64,000 bases of DNA, taken from assembly GCF_016920785.2 (NCBI RefSeq), contig NW_024609846.1, forward strand, positions 87,756,570-87,820,569. Reading direction: 5' to 3'. Numbering within the stretch: position 1 is the stretch's first letter; each line of letters begins with the position of its first letter. The stretch comes from Ixodes scapularis. Its lineage: Eukaryota; Arthropoda; Arachnida; Ixodida; Ixodidae. The notes under the pieces are model-generated. The model ran no database searches and was not told the DNA's origin. It worked only from the letters and a program-made list of their open reading frames with translations. Shown here in pieces: positions 45,061-58,936 of the stretch. Made by a program: the position numbers and the translations under genes.

Positions 45061-47090
45061 TTGTCCGTGCTTATGCAATAAGCATTAAGAGGTGAATATG
45101 GGAGTCTCATCTAAATGGTGTAAGGCTCAATGGCAGCACCGGCTTTAAGAAGCCCTGACAAGAACACGTTATATGCGAGCCTGGCTTAGCGAATTGCCGG
45201 AAATTATAATTACGAACCTCTCCGGCATCATCCGCTTAAAACAGAACCAGCGTTTTTACAGGTGTTGACCATAACGACGCTGAATTATTTTATTCCCACA
45301 TATACTCAAAGTACCGCGTGATTTGACTAAGCATATTCCAATGGCGAACCGAACCAGCATGCTCGACACGAAAACAGGAACATGTTACTGGGAACCTGTA
45401 TAGAACGCATAGAAAAAAGGTTGTGCTCCTGAAGTCAGAAGAGAAATGACAAAATAATTCCGCTAGAAGGCTGTGTAAAATCAAATTAAATCTAATAGGG
45501 TGTAATGCTGCCTTGATGCCCACATTGGAGTGAAGCTCATGGCTTTTCTTGCGAACACTGAATCAATTGTGACAAAGAATAGCAGGATTTGACGATTGTA
45601 CAGATAGTCGGGGGATGAAGTGCCGGCACTCTATATAATTTAGTGACTTTAGTTTAAACTAAATGTCGTAGTCAAGCCGCTTACGTTTTGTAGGCATAGT
45701 TTAAATCTCAAGTCTTCTAGTGTCGTTGTTGTCATATTTTCGAAGAAGTGCGGTTTTTACTACATTTCACGTTTATTTGCTTTTGGCGAACACACACTGG
45801 CCATCGTGGATAACATGCACTCAAATCTTCACCCGACAGCGCACTGTGTTATCCGCCATCCAAACGGTTACTCGGTGAAGGAGCGCACCCTAAAGGGCCA
45901 ATTTCGGTTGGTACAGTCAGATGCTGCCTGTTCAGTGACGGTGGGGATACACCTGTGTCAATTGTGAGCAGAAATATATGGTCTGGGTTACCGCTGCATC
46001 AAGCTCACATCACGTGATCTCGCTATCGCGCTGGAGAATATACGGTTCATTGTTTCGCGCACCTGCTCTTTGTAAACGTCCGCCGCAACCAGCGCCACCA
46101 CCGGATGGGCTGTGGATAGACGATGGTTAACGCCGTATTACTCTCACTAAAGGTGGAGAGCGGTACGACGAATACACCGTGTTTTCTTAACTGTATACAC
46201 CGCACCCGCAGCATAATACGCACAAAGAATATTTTCAGACATAGCCCACCTTGACAAGTGCGCGCTCTATTAACTCCCAAAAAAACTACCATACATAAAT
46301 CATTACACTAACACACTCTGTCTTTCACAAAATTCGTCACGACTCCTTATAATGAACGATTTAGAAAAACGAAATCCCTGTGTTGTCCGCACCTGTGGAT
46401 ATCACGCTCTGTTTAAAATTTCACTTTCCAAACTTTTATAACTCGCAGACTGCGACATGATAAAGTACCCGCGTCTAATTTTTCCGTGTGCCACATGGCC
46501 AGCAAGACAGGAACGCGTTACTAAAAAAGCCATTAAACGCCGTCTACCCGATCAAATGGTAACGAATACACATTACTAATTCTTTATCTTTAAATGTGAC
46601 AATGTCGTTATTTCGTTACGGAAAAAAGAAAAGTAATCATACTCTATCTCTCTAATCATGCGCTGTGCTGCCAAAGCCGAAGTAGGAAGAGAGATGAAAA
46701 CCGCTTTTATAAACATTTATAGTGAAGGGCTAATATTCTAATGCGACAAAAGCAATGTTTGGGCCTCGCACGAGAGGGTCTGGGTAGCAGGGGTGTTTCT
46801 CTTTCCGCTCTTTTCCAACTGCTTGCGTTAGACTATGGCCATTTTGCCTCTGATAACGCTGAGCGCATCTAGCGGGACAGAGGGTAAATACAAATAACGC
46901 ATTACTCTTAACGAGTTACTCACAGAAAAAAAAAAAATCATCTGGTGGGTTAGTTGGCTATACATCTTAATTACGCATGGAAGTCTGCAAACAGCCAGTC
47001 TCTGCTTTCAGATGGAACTCGGCGTACGACGAGGCCAAAAAAAAAAAAAAAAAGCGTTCCTGCTAAAAAATAAAATTGGCGACATCAAAC
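45061..47090. other. Unannotated stretch
   Basis: No gene or repeat recognised. AT-rich with A-runs; ORFs lack motifs. Confidence 0.4.
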
Positions 47091-47092
47091 CC

Positions 47093-47180
47093 AGGGGTCT
47101 CTAAATCCTGGCCCTCGGAGGAATTCTGGGCGGCGCGCGGTTGCACGCGGTGTTTACACGCGCCCGGCCCGCAACCCACT
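47093..47180. repeat. Possible hAT end fragment
   Basis: caggggtctctaaatcctgg followed by GC-rich ggcggcgcgcgg and cccggcccgcaaccca resembles the ends of a widespread hAT group (caggggtc, then alternating ggcccgc). Only about 90 bp and without a defined second end, so tentative. Confidence 0.3.
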
Positions 47181-48905
47181 ACTAAAAAACAAAAAAACAA
47201 AAAAAAAAAAACTCTTGCAAGAAAAAAAGAAAAAAAAAAAAAGCACCGCGACGCGGATTAAAAGGGTAAAGGAAGGTACTAGGAAGAATGAAAGAAAACT
47301 TCAACAAACCGATGGATCTCTCCCCAAAATATTTATTATACATCTTCATTCCCAGCATTAATATTCGTAGTTCCCTGCTTCATGTCTGTGTAACTATGAT
47401 AACATTTTTTAACGTTCTCATTAATATCGGGCCTAGTGTACTGTGTCATAACCCCTATATTCGAATCAGCAAATCTACCATTTTCATTATAATCTTCTAC
47501 CCTGTGTGAATATGCCAAGGTTCCTGTACGCTTTGATTTATGCCTGGTACATTCTCCAGGTCACATTTATTTCATAGTGTCATATTTAGCAACATATGAA
47601 TTGTAGAAAGAAGGTTAATGACCTGATCCGGTTTACATTCCTTTTTAAAATTATGCTTTATACATTTTCGTATTTAAATGCTTATTTAGGTCTATTCATT
47701 TTGTATTTTCTAATTTATATTGTTTTAAACTTTTCCCAGCCTTGTAGTCTGCTTTATGTCCCTAATCCGTCCCCTTAGCCAAAAAGGTTTAAGATCGCGC
47801 CTGTTTTACGTACTTACGTCATACGCATTGTAACATTAAAATGTTAACTTCTAGGTTCATTTTATTTTTTTTCGCCAATTGCCGTGCTTTTTCAAGAGAT
47901 CCCGAAGATTGGCTCTCTGTTTGCTGCGCGGAAAAGTAGGAACACGGGGGTGATCTTTAGGTTGTACGTCAAAACTATACGTTTGCTGTAAACTAAACAA
48001 ATAACCTACCGTGACAATAAACCAAAGTGAAAGCATAAAAGTATAAAGCAGCCAAATATAGGTCTATTTAAACTCCGACATTTTTATTTTTTTAAAACAG
48101 TGCCTGCGAACACTTTAATTGCCTGCATAGTAACACAGTACGTAAAATAACAATTTCGTGTGCTTAATGAAGAAATACAAATAGTAAAAACGTCCAGGAA
48201 ACATACGAGGTGCGCTGGGCTAATAAACATGAAGCCTCGTGTATTTTGTTTGGCAACGCTAATAACTTTTTTACATAATTTGCTTCAACATAAGGACAGG
48301 AGTACCGAAGTTCCGGAGAAAAAGGGCATCCCTATGACAATCGAGATAACGCTTTTTTTTTTTTTTGCTGACGTCACCGAGAGAAAGGAACTTATGTTAA
48401 CACCATTTCTGAAGATTGGTTCTCACACAAACAAAACTCCACGTTGAGCGGAACGTCGCCTTTTTCTAAGACCTCTCGCAGTTTTTTTGTTGGCACAGAC
48501 AGTCACATCGCTTTTCAGCTTCGCGAGCCGCTGAGTGTAAACTTCGTAAACAGCAGTGGCGACGTAGAAACGCAGACACCTCATTGAGCCAATAACGTAA
48601 TGCGTCAAAGCTGCAACATTCGTTGTGGACCATTTAGTGTGTGAAATGAAAAAAAAAATATTATCAGTATGACATATTAATGCTTCGTCATTCGCTGTAG
48701 CCCCTGCCTGCAGTAATTGGTTGTGTGTGTGCGAGGCGGCGCATACGCGAGAAACTGCTAAATTCTAAAGGATTACAATAAAAAAATTGCCGATATAAAA
48801 CCCCACACGAATATAATTGGTGTTCGCCACTGCACGACACATACGCGTAAATAACTGGACTCCCCCTCACGTATCGTGGAATGTGGGACTGCCTGAAGAA
48901 TATCT
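47181..48905. other. Unannotated AT-rich stretch
   Basis: Starts with A-rich low-complexity sequence (47181-47245). No gene or element recognised. Confidence 0.4.
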
Positions 48906-48910
48906 CTGCA

Positions 48911-49112
48911 ATAGACCCTTTTCAAATGTTCATCGAGCAACACTGGCGGCTGCCATATTTTGGACATCGCTTCTTGCGGGAAGCGTGTGGTTAGATCCGA
49001 GTTCACGCCGAGCGCTGGAGCATCCTCGTGTCCCATCCGTGCTCAAAGTGCGTGCCCAAAATAGGGAGGCCTCTTAGCGGCTGCTGGAGGGCGCGTACTT
49101 TTGAAAAGAGAG
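48911..49112. mobile_element. MITE family D, copy 2
   Basis: caatagacccttttcaaatg at the left, gctgccatattttggacatcgc inside, then ccaaaatagggaggcct, agcggctgctgg and acttttgaaaagag as the inverted right arm. Shares its inner core with 23094 and its left end with 54630. Confidence 0.65.
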
Positions 49113-49120
49113 AAATCGAG

Positions 49121-49394
49121 GAAGAGTAGGAGGTAAGAGCAAGCGGGGACGTCAGAGTGTCGTGCTCAGATTGGAAGGTAAGTTAGTAGAGGCAAAAGCG
49201 AGCTTCCTTCGTCTGTAGCCACTGTGCGAATGCGAGACACCACACGAGGAGCAGGCGACGCACTTGTTCGCTATGATTAGAGGACATAGTGGGTAGAGCA
49301 AAAAACAGCTAGACTTTGCATCTACCCACTGGTCATTCTAATTAGAACTCGGCGCTCTGGAGCTCCCGCGCTCTCTTATCTCCTCCTCTCCTTC
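49121..49394. mobile_element. MITE family C, copy directly beside family D
   Basis: Left gaagagtaggaggtaagagc, then ggggacgtcagagtgt. Right gaactcggcgctctgg, gcgctctcttatctcctcct, ctccttc. About 274 bp. It lies within ten bases of the family D element. Confidence 0.7.
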
Positions 49395-49399
49395 AGTGT

Positions 49400-50715
49400 T
49401 TCCCCATGTACTAAATTATATTTGCTTTGGGAGTGTGACGACTCCCCGTCGATGAAGCGATGCCAACGTCGCGAAATGACGGGAGTCGCCAAGTTTGCAA
49501 AGCATCGGGCCAGCGTCGTCATTTTCCCCGTCGTCTGCGGCATTGTTCCTTGCACGTAGCGCGTGTTTGCTGACACTCCCGTGCGCGTGCACACAGAGGC
49601 CTAGTGCTATAAACGTCGCTACCACGTTTTCTCTTGCCAGGCGGTTAATGACGTCGGTAACGCGGGGTGCGGGGATGTCTTTCCTTTCACGGGGGCATTG
49701 AAGAGAAAAAAAGGGCGTATCGGCATTCTGTCGCCGGTGCTGGCATTGATGGCTCGACAGCTTTACGTAACTTTTGACGTAACAACTCCGAATGAGCACG
49801 GTTGACGCCCCGTGCAATACAAAGACTCCCTGCTCTGGTTTCTGACGACAGAGTATCGTAAAATATCGGGCGGAGTTTGCTAATAACACTACGACTCAGC
49901 TATAATGTAACTGTATATGAACGTCACATCGGCGCAGTGTTGACCCACACCCTGTAGCGCCATTCTTACTGCGAGTGTGTAGTGGTCGTAAGAAAGGTTC
50001 GGGTGTATGCCGTAATTACGCCAGTGAGGAAGATGCTTTCTTAGGATATGTCCAAGTATACATGCGGCGCAAAAGCTCTTGCTGAAAATGTGAAGCACAA
50101 AAAAGGAAAGCTTGGTTTTATACCGCAGAGAGACCATAGAATGAAATACTTTTGCAGGATAGGTCTATATATACGAGAGGTGTAAACCCTAACTGCTTCT
50201 GGTAACGTGTTTATTTGCCACTATCCGATTCCCCGCTGGCAGTTAGTTCATTTAGGATTAAACGATTATCGAGTCTATGGGGCGAACAGTTCCAACTGCG
50301 TCATGTATAGATCATCGACAGCTTCATAGATAAAGGGTTTGTGTACATCTGAGATCTAGCGTTCACCTTTAATGATAACAAAAAAAAAAATATAACTTCG
50401 GCTTTAAAATTAGCATTAAATTGTTGAAGCTATTTTAGCTCATCGTGCGGCATACCAAAAATCATTGAGCACGTGCGGCGCCTGAAGCACAGCCCTGAAA
50501 GGGCGACAATGAAGACACACCTGACCATAGAAGAATACCATCTGCAATAGGCTTTCACCTTCTGTTTGGTTCTTTTGTTGCTACAGCAGATGGAAACAAG
50601 GTCGCGGAAGCTCTGTTGTGCAGTGTACCTTATAAAGCAAAGTGAGATAACACCTTCTAACAAAATACTTAAACGTTTCTGTGTTGTAAGTTCTTTTTCT
50701 CATTACGTTCATTTT
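49400..50715. other. Unannotated stretch
   Basis: A 157-codon minus-strand ORF (49416-49889) is open but has no recognisable domain. Nothing else seen. Confidence 0.35.
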
Positions 50716-50718
50716 TAA

Positions 50719-50883
50719 AGGCCCGTTCACACACTTGTATCCGAGTAGAACCAACTGAAAGGAGACCGGTTTTTAAGCCTTTTGCGACGGCTTAGAACCG
50801 GATGTACTGCTGCGGAGCTGGAGGTCTAAAAACCGGTCTTGTCTCAGTCGATCCTACTCGGTTGGAAGTGTGTAAATGGGCCT
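50719..50883. mobile_element. Harbinger-like MITE with TAA target duplication
   Basis: 165-bp foldback. Left aggcccgttcacacacttg, right gaagtgtgtaaatgggcct; inner arms share agaccggtttttaag/taaaaaccggtct. Flanked by TAA at 50716-50718 and 50884-50886. The 3-bp T-A-A duplication and GGCCCGTT-type ends fit PIF/Harbinger-type non-autonomous elements. Confidence 0.75.
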
Positions 50884-50886
50884 TAA

Positions 50887-53800
50887 TGTTCCAATCTTTC
50901 TTTCTCTCTCGCTACACCTCTCTCTTTCCATTCCCTATCTTTATCTGTACGGCGCTTGTCCATGACGTCAGTTCAGGCTCGAAATCTGGACAGAATCTAT
51001 GTAGGTGAGCTTCTGTACTATGCCTTTTTGTTGACGAAGGCAGTATGTTCCAAGTCGCTCGAACTCTCTCGCTCTCTGATCGACTACGCCAGGTAGAGTA
51101 GTTGGATATATAAATGAGCATCGGCGAATATTTCATTTTCGAACTTGCTCAAGCTTATTCCAACGGGAATCGAGCTGGTGCGTTTCAGCATACGGGTTCT
51201 CGCCGGCCCTACCCGATGGATGCGCCCGCTGCGACTCCGAAAAGAGAAAAAAAGAGAGTAATCCTTGCGACGTAAATATGTCCCCGATTGCGCATAATGA
51301 GTTCCGTCGTCTCGGTAGAGCCGCTTCTCACGCTTTTGTTATTCTCCACTACCAATACCAACGCTACAAAAAAAAAAAATCACTTACATGCAGACGAATA
51401 AGGCAAATGACAGAAAACTCCGTACCGAATGTGAAAAGACGTTTAGCACGATATTATTTCACGTTTTTTTCTTTTACATTCTGCAAAATCAAACTAAACA
51501 GTGGCTGACCTCACTATCTAAAGACGGAAAAAAAAGAAGCTTACATTTATTTATTATCCGGATAGTCTGTCCAGCATATCCCTCAGTGCATTCCCACAGA
51601 TAACAAATTAAACTCGACTCGCGACCATTCCGATAAATCCAAGAAGCACGAATTGTGTCGTACTTGTTTTATGCGTGCGTTATGACTTGTAGTGCTTGGT
51701 TATAAGAACTTTGGGTGATTCTGAGTGCGTAGCACACCCGACATGACACACAGGCGCCCCCAGGATTATCAGAACGATAACAAATTAAAACGGAGGTTCG
51801 GGCGAGTTGGTTGTTCATGACTAACATGGAAACAGCGCACCCTCAAAACAAGCACTCTAAGCTTTCATGCACACAAAAGAAAGAACCACTTATACAGCGC
51901 TGACTGACAACTCTATGTTATATTTACAATTTTCGTTTTCGTCTTTCTTTGGGATTAGGGTTTCTATGGCAAAAAATTGCCCTTTTCTTCTTCCTTTTTT
52001 TTGTGCTTTTGTAATAGGAAGCTAAACCATAAAATTATTGTATGGCTAAGTACTTTAGTTCTTTGTTGGACAACATTATGGAAGGAGTGAATAACAAGTT
52101 ATTCAGGTGTGGAGTGTGTAAGGAGCATGCCTTAACGAGAAGTTTCCGTGGATAATGCTTCTTTCGAAAGTGGGTGTAGTGTCTTGAGTTATTAGATTGT
52201 AGCCACCCTTGTGGTATCCTTGTGGTAGCTGAAGTGGCCTAGAGGGAAGGAGGTTTATCGAAAGCCACAGGATAAAATTGTGCCTCGAGCGAGTGCTTCG
52301 CCGCCATTCGCTCGGAAAGCCGCCATTCATTATTCACTTTTGTGCTGCGCCGTTATTCCGCTATTGGCTTCCAAGAGCATGCATGGACGAGGCACGTGCT
52401 TCGTGCTTCGGCGCATTTGACGCCACTCGCAAGACAAACAAAAACACTTCGAAGGTTGATTGCGCCCACTACGCTATCCATTGTCTGCTGCGCGAATTAA
52501 GTCACGACGTCCTCCTGCGAGCCGACGATAACCTAACGCAGACTCTCGTGAGTCATACTTGGTCCCGCTGCTTGCGCGCCGTTTCAAACCTTCCCTGTGG
52601 CGCCGAGCAAAGGCTACGGTTCGATGCTCAGTATCATTTGCACAAAGCGACGCTGGTGTGGCCTTCATTCCTTAGATAAGACGAGACCCTTATCTGCTCA
52701 ACCGGAACGTACAATAAATAGATCGTTAAAAACAATGAAAGCTGAATTGGCACGAACGTAGGTTTACCGTCACGGTGTTGTCCCATTAATTTATTTAAAG
52801 CGAGAAGACACCCGTGGAATTCGTATTAATTACATCGTATTGGGACCGTCCGCATTGAAGGTAAGGTAATCAAAGTGAATGCTTTACGCTGACGGGCCGG
52901 TAGGGGCATAATGAATGGATTGAGGCCAGCGCGGTGGCCACCCCCAGAAGGTGTTCAGTGCAACGCGTCCCGTTTCAGATAACTTGTCATGGAAATCGGC
53001 AATGCCTATCAGTGCTGTTTGGCTCGTGCGCAAAAAAAAATTATGAATCTATTTCTTTTTTTTTTATATTTCCGTTTGATGGCGTGGCTCGTGTACCCTT
53101 TTTGCTATACGATATGGGCATTTCTGAAATACGGCGCGTTGGAGCGTCCCTTATGCGTCACTAATTCTGACGCGAGGCTTTAGGTTAGTCTTTGTACTAC
53201 CTACCGGAAGAAAAAATGCAACGGCAGCAGGGCACCTGATGCTGAGTGGAGCATTATATGTAATGTTGTTGCGTGCGCGTTTCGCCACACGCTTTCTGTT
53301 GCTGACATAAGTTTTTTTTTTTTTTTGCCAACCTTTTCGTAGTGAAAAAAGGATGCTTGAGTCTTGTTTTTTCTTAACGTCGTCTGACTGACGGGCCATC
53401 CATATAGAAGCACCAGTTACGCTTAATCCGGCAAATCGCGTTATTGCTTATGAGCGTGAAATCTTTTTGATATTCGTATAAATTAAGAGAATAATAACAC
53501 ACAAAGAAAAAGGAGAGCGATCTAGTTTGAGACGAAATGTATATTTACGTAACACATTATCCTCCCCCAATTCATTTTGTTAGAAAAAAAATGGCTTTGT
53601 GTCAAGCCGAACGGAAGGTTTTCAATTCATGAATTCATCCGCGTTTCGATGCGTATCGCAGAGCGGTGAACGAGGCGCGTTTAGCGTGTCTGATAGACGT
53701 TTCGTGCATGCCGTGCCGTCCCACCGCTTTCATCTTTGAGCGTGATTAGATAGTGCAGTTCCGTTTCACTAAATCGCGTGTCTCGAGGGTGGTCCGCCCA

Positions 53801-54625
53801 CCTCGGCGAGTGAAGCACGCTTGGTCCTCCTTAAATCGATTGTATCCTAAAAAAAAAAAAAAACTAAAAAAAAATTACGCTTTGAAATGCGGTCATGAGG
53901 AGGGCCTCAGCTGGGATTGAATTCTCGCTTGCCACGCGTGCTTCGTTTTCCTCGAGGTCTCCCTTCTTTCGTCATTGCGGTTTCCAGCTTTTTGCGGACG
54001 CCGTTTTTTCTTCATTTCCCGTTCTGTTTTTTGTTTTGGTTTTCTCGCCGCGACCCGGTCTCCTTGGACTTGTTGGCGTGATGTACCCGTCTGGCTACAC
54101 ACAAAGCGGCTAAGCCGATTGGTTATCTCCCGTTGGCGGAGTGCTTAGACCTGTCGATACGTATCGTCTACACTTCGTTTCATCTTACGATGGACCGCAG
54201 AGGAAGGTGCGAGCCTCCGAAGCTAATCCCGTGCCGTTTGAGCGTCACGTGGCCTTCGGGAAAACCTCAGCGGCGTGCGGAAGAGCGCGTACAGCCAAGT
54301 GACGCACTCACTGCACTGAATTGGCGGGGAGGGTTTCTAGAGCTTCAGCCGCGCTCCATCTTAGGCTGAAACGGAGCGTGGAAAACGCTGTCTGCGACAC
54401 GCGTTATGTAGACAGACTCTACTCACGACCGTTTTTGCGTTTTATTTCGTGGTAATAAAAAGTGGATCATCCTTGTTTCTCAGTTTCTCGCTTCTGTCGT
54501 GCACAAAGGCATTGCGTTGACATCTCTCGGCGGCGTGCTCCGCAACCAAGTTTTTCTTTTCTTCTTGCGAGGGTTTTGTTACAATAGCAAACTTGCTACA
54601 GTATTAGGCGAAACCGACCCTGCTT
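50887..54625. other. Unannotated stretch
   Basis: No gene or mobile element recognised over 3.7 kb. A 133-codon ORF at 52278-52679 lacks any recognisable motif. Several A- and T-runs of 10-15 bases (for example 53311-53326 and 53850-53863). Confidence 0.35.
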
Positions 54626-54629
54626 TCAA

Positions 54630-54842
54630 TAGACCCTTTTTTTGAAGTGCGCGCCATCCAGTGGCTGCTACGCCAGTCTATCAGAGTCCGCCATTGTTTT
54701 GGGCACGTCTACTCCGAGCATGTATTGCAGACGAGTGCTGCGACGGAGTTCGGCGAGGAATCGGGTCCAAGCACACGCTTCGTGCCCGAGAATGGATGAC
54801 CGCCGCCATTGCCTAATTAAATTTTGAAAAAAAAAAGGGTCG
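54630..54842. mobile_element. MITE family D, copy 3
   Basis: Left caatagaccctttttttgaa, inner gcgcgccatccagtggctgc and ccgccattgttttgggcacg, right attttgaaaaaaaaaagggtc. Ends are approximate. Confidence 0.6.
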
Positions 54843-54928
54843 AATAAAGGTATCAATTTGGGAACGAAATTCATGCTTCCCAACTCGTGTCACTCCATTT
54901 ATCAGGTTACAAGAAAATCTGGTATTTT

Positions 54929-54929
<1 letters not shown>

Positions 54930-54979
<50 letters not shown>
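54930..54979. repeat. (TA)n microsatellite
   Basis: About 50 bases of pure TA followed by gtatgtata. Confidence 0.97.
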
Positions 54980-54987
<8 letters not shown>

Positions 54988-55486
54988 AGTGGAGCTAAGT
55001 TTTACACGCCCGTCGTTTTGATTACGCTGTGCACAACATCGACGATACATTTTTAATTAGTTTTCATCGATACGCTTCCCTAATTTTGCAGACAATTTCA
55101 CGTCTTTTTCTTTTGCGGAGTATTTATTGAGAATCGTCTTGTTTTCCAGATTCATTTGAAGATATTTTAACACCCTGAAATGATAAAATTTTTTCAAGTG
55201 TTATTCTTCTTTTTAAGACAAAAAGCATAAGCTAGGCTCCATATGACATTTCCTAGATTAAAAGACAGTTTCAATCATAATGCGACTTGTCTCGAAATTA
55301 TCTATTGTAAAAAAGGTGGACATTTACGAGAATATTGAGCCCATCCAGATTCGACAGAGCCTATCACGAATCACGTCCGCAATAATTCCGGGAGCGAGTC
55401 CGTGGTTTTATACTCAATCTGCAAGAATATCTGCGGTACGGACAAAGCCACCGGCGTGTGTGCGTGTGCCAAAAAGTCAAATTTGG

Positions 55487-55713
55487 GGGTTTTACGTGCC
55501 AAACCAACGACGGGCATCTGGCACGCCCTAGCGCAGGACTAAGAATTAATTTGGACCACTTGGGGATATTTTGACGTACAACCGAAAGCTCAGTTACACG
55601 GCGCCTCCTCTGCAATAAGCCTCCGTCGGATTGCGGGCACCTCGGCCGGGATTCGAACCCGCCACATGGGGATCCGTATGCCAGCGCTCTCGCCTCGGAG
55701 CCACCGAGGCGGC
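55487..55713 (-). repeat. tRNA-derived SINE, second family, minus strand
   Basis: On the minus strand the head (55713 to 55641) is tRNA-like: ccgcctcggtggctccgagg (A box) and gggttcgaatcccggccgag (B box). The body ends with the inverse of gggggttttacgtgccaaac. I recall this tail as a very common repeat in hard ticks. Confidence 0.6.
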
Positions 55714-55830
55714 TTGTGCGTATGCCAGCAGGACGATCTGTTTGTACGTGAAATCGCGCATAGAAGGCAATTTCCAACGTCACACGCTCGCGCCCATGTT
55801 TTTGACACGACTGCAGATGTTTGTGGAGAC

Positions 55831-56065
55831 GAAGGCTTTCGCGGGTTAACGCACCGAAGCGCGGAGCTTAATTCCCACCCCCGCTCATTTTGATCTAGAT
55901 GAGCATCGTACCGGCGCACGGTCGTATAATTATTACTGCATGATACCTGTTCAAGCCCCCGGGACGTCAGTCCTAGTGCACCGACTAAACGTTTCTTCAA
56001 TAGAGTGGAAACACCAGACGTCCATTGGGGCTGACGAACTTCCCGCGCTCTCTGGGCCTGCACCC
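55831..56065 (+). repeat. tRNA-derived SINE, Ruka-like, diverged copy 4
   Basis: Keeps cgcggagcttaattcccacc, tgatctagatgagcatcgta, cgcacggtcgt, tgttcaagcccccgggac and a final ttcccgcgctctctgggcctg. Most diverged of the four copies. Confidence 0.5.
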
Positions 56066-56069
56066 AACA

Positions 56070-58930
56070 GACTGCATTATATAGATGCGGTCATTAGCGC
56101 GAGCTGTGAATAAAGAAACTTTTGTCGGCCACGAAGAGCAGCGCACACAGCTATGGCGGCCAGGGAATACACGCTACTTGCGAGCACTCGTGGCAACCAA
56201 AAGACTCGGGCCTGCGAGATTAAGTATAACGCCTGTTCGCAAGTTTGCTACGAGCAAAATACGAATTAATTATATATAACAATATTCAGAAAAATAAATA
56301 ACTGATGGAAGAGGCTAAACAATTGTAACGCAGACAAAAAAAAAAAGACGAAATTGTTGGAGCCTATATCGGAAGTTTGTTTTGTGCACAGAAGCCGCAC
56401 CGCATAAGACCATCAATCATATTATCGTTCGAAGTCCCGCAAAATGGGATCAATGCTGTCGGCCGGCGCTTCTCACGGTAATTCCCCACTGCTGGGAGTA
56501 TACGTTTGAAAGAATTACGCGCCGCCGCGGAGAGTTTAACCCCGCCAATATTTCCAGAAAAAAAAAAAAAAAAAAAAAAAAACAGAACGGATCAGTGTTT
56601 GTTCAAAGGCGCACTCCGTCTCTCCGCTTATCGATTGGGCCGCTATCTCCTGGAGTGGAACCGCCGACTATTCTCGGAGAATTATCCGTAAGCAAAAGGA
56701 TCCCCGCGTTATTAAATGCACGCTCGAACGCTAATTCTAAACGGATCGTACAAATACTTCGTCTGGAATGGTGAAGACTTCATTTTTTTTTTTATCGGGA
56801 AAAGGGTCCATGTACTTTGTGTCACCGTAACGCGGCAAAGAAGAAAACGCTACGGCCCTCTTGGGCCAATCAGAGCGGCGGACACGAATCACGTGACGGT
56901 TCTTACCAAAGGTACAGCGGCGAGAGCATAACCCAAGCAGTTGAAGAAGAAGGGAAGGAGGGGTACCGCTTTTACTAGGGCCTTCCTTCTTTTGTGTGTT
57001 TTAGACGTCCATTTTGTCCCCCTAGTAGGGTAGCCCGTCGCTCAAAATTCGTACAAAAGCGGCTGTCCTCTCTTGCTCCCTGCCGTCGCTGTAACAAATT
57101 TGCGCGCCACAAGTGAAATAGGGTATTGTCAAGTGTTTTTTTTTTTTTGATGCCGCTGATTGGCTCACTTGGACTGTAGCCTTCCCCTTTTTTCAAGTTA
57201 AAGGTGAGACTGAGTATGGCGGCGGTCAAAGTCAGTCGTGTTTTCTCCATCGTGCAAGTTTCCGTTTTCGCTGGAATAGCGCTCGAAATAATTTTATAAT
57301 TTTTATACCATTTTTTTTTTTGTAACACGATGATGGATGTCGTTTTTACGCGTGGGAATGTCGCGACCCCGACGAACCTCCTAGACGATGATATCTGCAT
57401 TTCTTTGGGGGTCGCGCGCTTTCGCCGACGCAGCGAGATCCAACTCCCGACTGTACGAATATACTCTCTCTCTCTCTCTCGTTCTCTCTCCGTATATCTT
57501 TCTTCAAAATCTACTTTCGAATGTTCCGAGATTTATACACGCGCTCTTTTAGAAGCTCTCAGGAATTCAAAGCTATACCGCAATCTCAAGCCCGATCCGC
57601 CTTGATCAATCACTGCCATTGACTCGAAACAAAATTTTCGTAGATTTCGCAAGAACAGCGGCAATGGGATGCAATTATGTGGCCAACGGGACGTAGCGTT
57701 CAATTTTTCTTGTTTGTTTTTAATAATTTGGGAAAAGTACATAGAACTGCGCATGTCAAATTGCCGCCCGCATCAGCCAGCCTTCAACAGTATAATACGC
57801 CGTGATCCGGACATAACAGGCGTCATTCACGTTACACTTTAATATACTCTCTTACATACGACATTTAATAGACTTTCTTCAAAACTCTATCAACCCATAT
57901 TAGCGGTTGTCAGGGACACGGGTCGTGTGTTTGAATTCGAGTCCTCCCCGAGCGCTGAGAGAGCACTCGTTTTCCATACGAGATGCAACAGAGTTCACGG
58001 CGATCGCAGACGCAGTCCTCGTGTTCAAAACATGATGCGAGTACGTGGTGATGGGTGGACTCGGATATTCGGTGCAGCAGCTGCTAGATAGTGCGAGCTT
58101 TGGAAAAATGTTTGTTCATGTGAAGAACGATTGTCTCGTCCCACAAATCTTGAAATTCAACCACGCCCTGTAATCACTAAAGTTGTCGAACACTATATAA
58201 TACAAACGTTTTCAGGGGTACTTTCTTTTTTCGTGTAAGGACACTTTCAGCAACCGTCGCCTGCTCACGGCAGAGTAGTTCCGTAAATAATTATCGGAAA
58301 AACCATGCTGAACTCTTCACCAAGTCATTCAGTGTCAACGGCGTATTCTGAACGAATAAAATGATATACATTCACAAACACCTGACACGAGCCATGTATC
58401 GTGTCACGCAGGTTTGCACCGGCCGCGTGAAAATCCATAGAAAGTGATTGTGAAAGGAGGTATTATTTCTACGAGAAAAGCATGGGCGCGTAAAAAAAGC
58501 GCCAATTTCGTGCGTATTCTCGTCGAGTCGGCGAGTCCGCACGCGGTACAAACCTCGATGGAATTTCCGACCTCTTTGCAGCTTATTTCTGTCCACACAG
58601 CTCTAAGAGTATAACATACCGTCGTGAGTAGGTTGTAAAGCGATTTCATGGGGTCTTTTACGTTGGGATTACCGGGACTAGTTACGCAGGCCACACTTCC
58701 GACACTAACGACATTTTAAGCACGCTCATAACCAGGTCGCCTAAGGTCACTTGGACCAAGAGCCGTTAAATATCGCTATTCACCTTTCCAGGTACGCGCG
58801 TATGGCACCTAGCTCGCAACACATCTGGGACAGACATGGCACATTGGTAGCATCTATTTTCACTACTGCACTGCCACGATTGTCTCAAGAGTCGCACGAA
58901 GCGGTCGCTTTGTGCAATAATTTGCGACAA
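56070..58930. other. Unannotated stretch
   Basis: Contains an A24-type run near 56558-56581 and a CT run at about 57463-57490. An ATG-starting open stretch at 57330-57440 (DVVFTRGNVATPTNLLDDDI) could be a first exon, but no family is recognised. Confidence 0.35.
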
Positions 58931-58936
58931 TAATTG

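Noticed and set aside
49416..49889. 157-codon minus-strand ORF
   Set aside because: No recognisable domain; codon content follows base composition and no splice sites are convincing.
52278..52679. 133-codon plus-strand ORF
   Set aside because: No signal peptide, domain or repeat seen; could be chance in locally GC-richer DNA.
57217..57440. Possible first coding exon (ATG stretches at 57217 and 57330)
   Set aside because: Short, no family resemblance and no clear splice donor at the end of either stretch.
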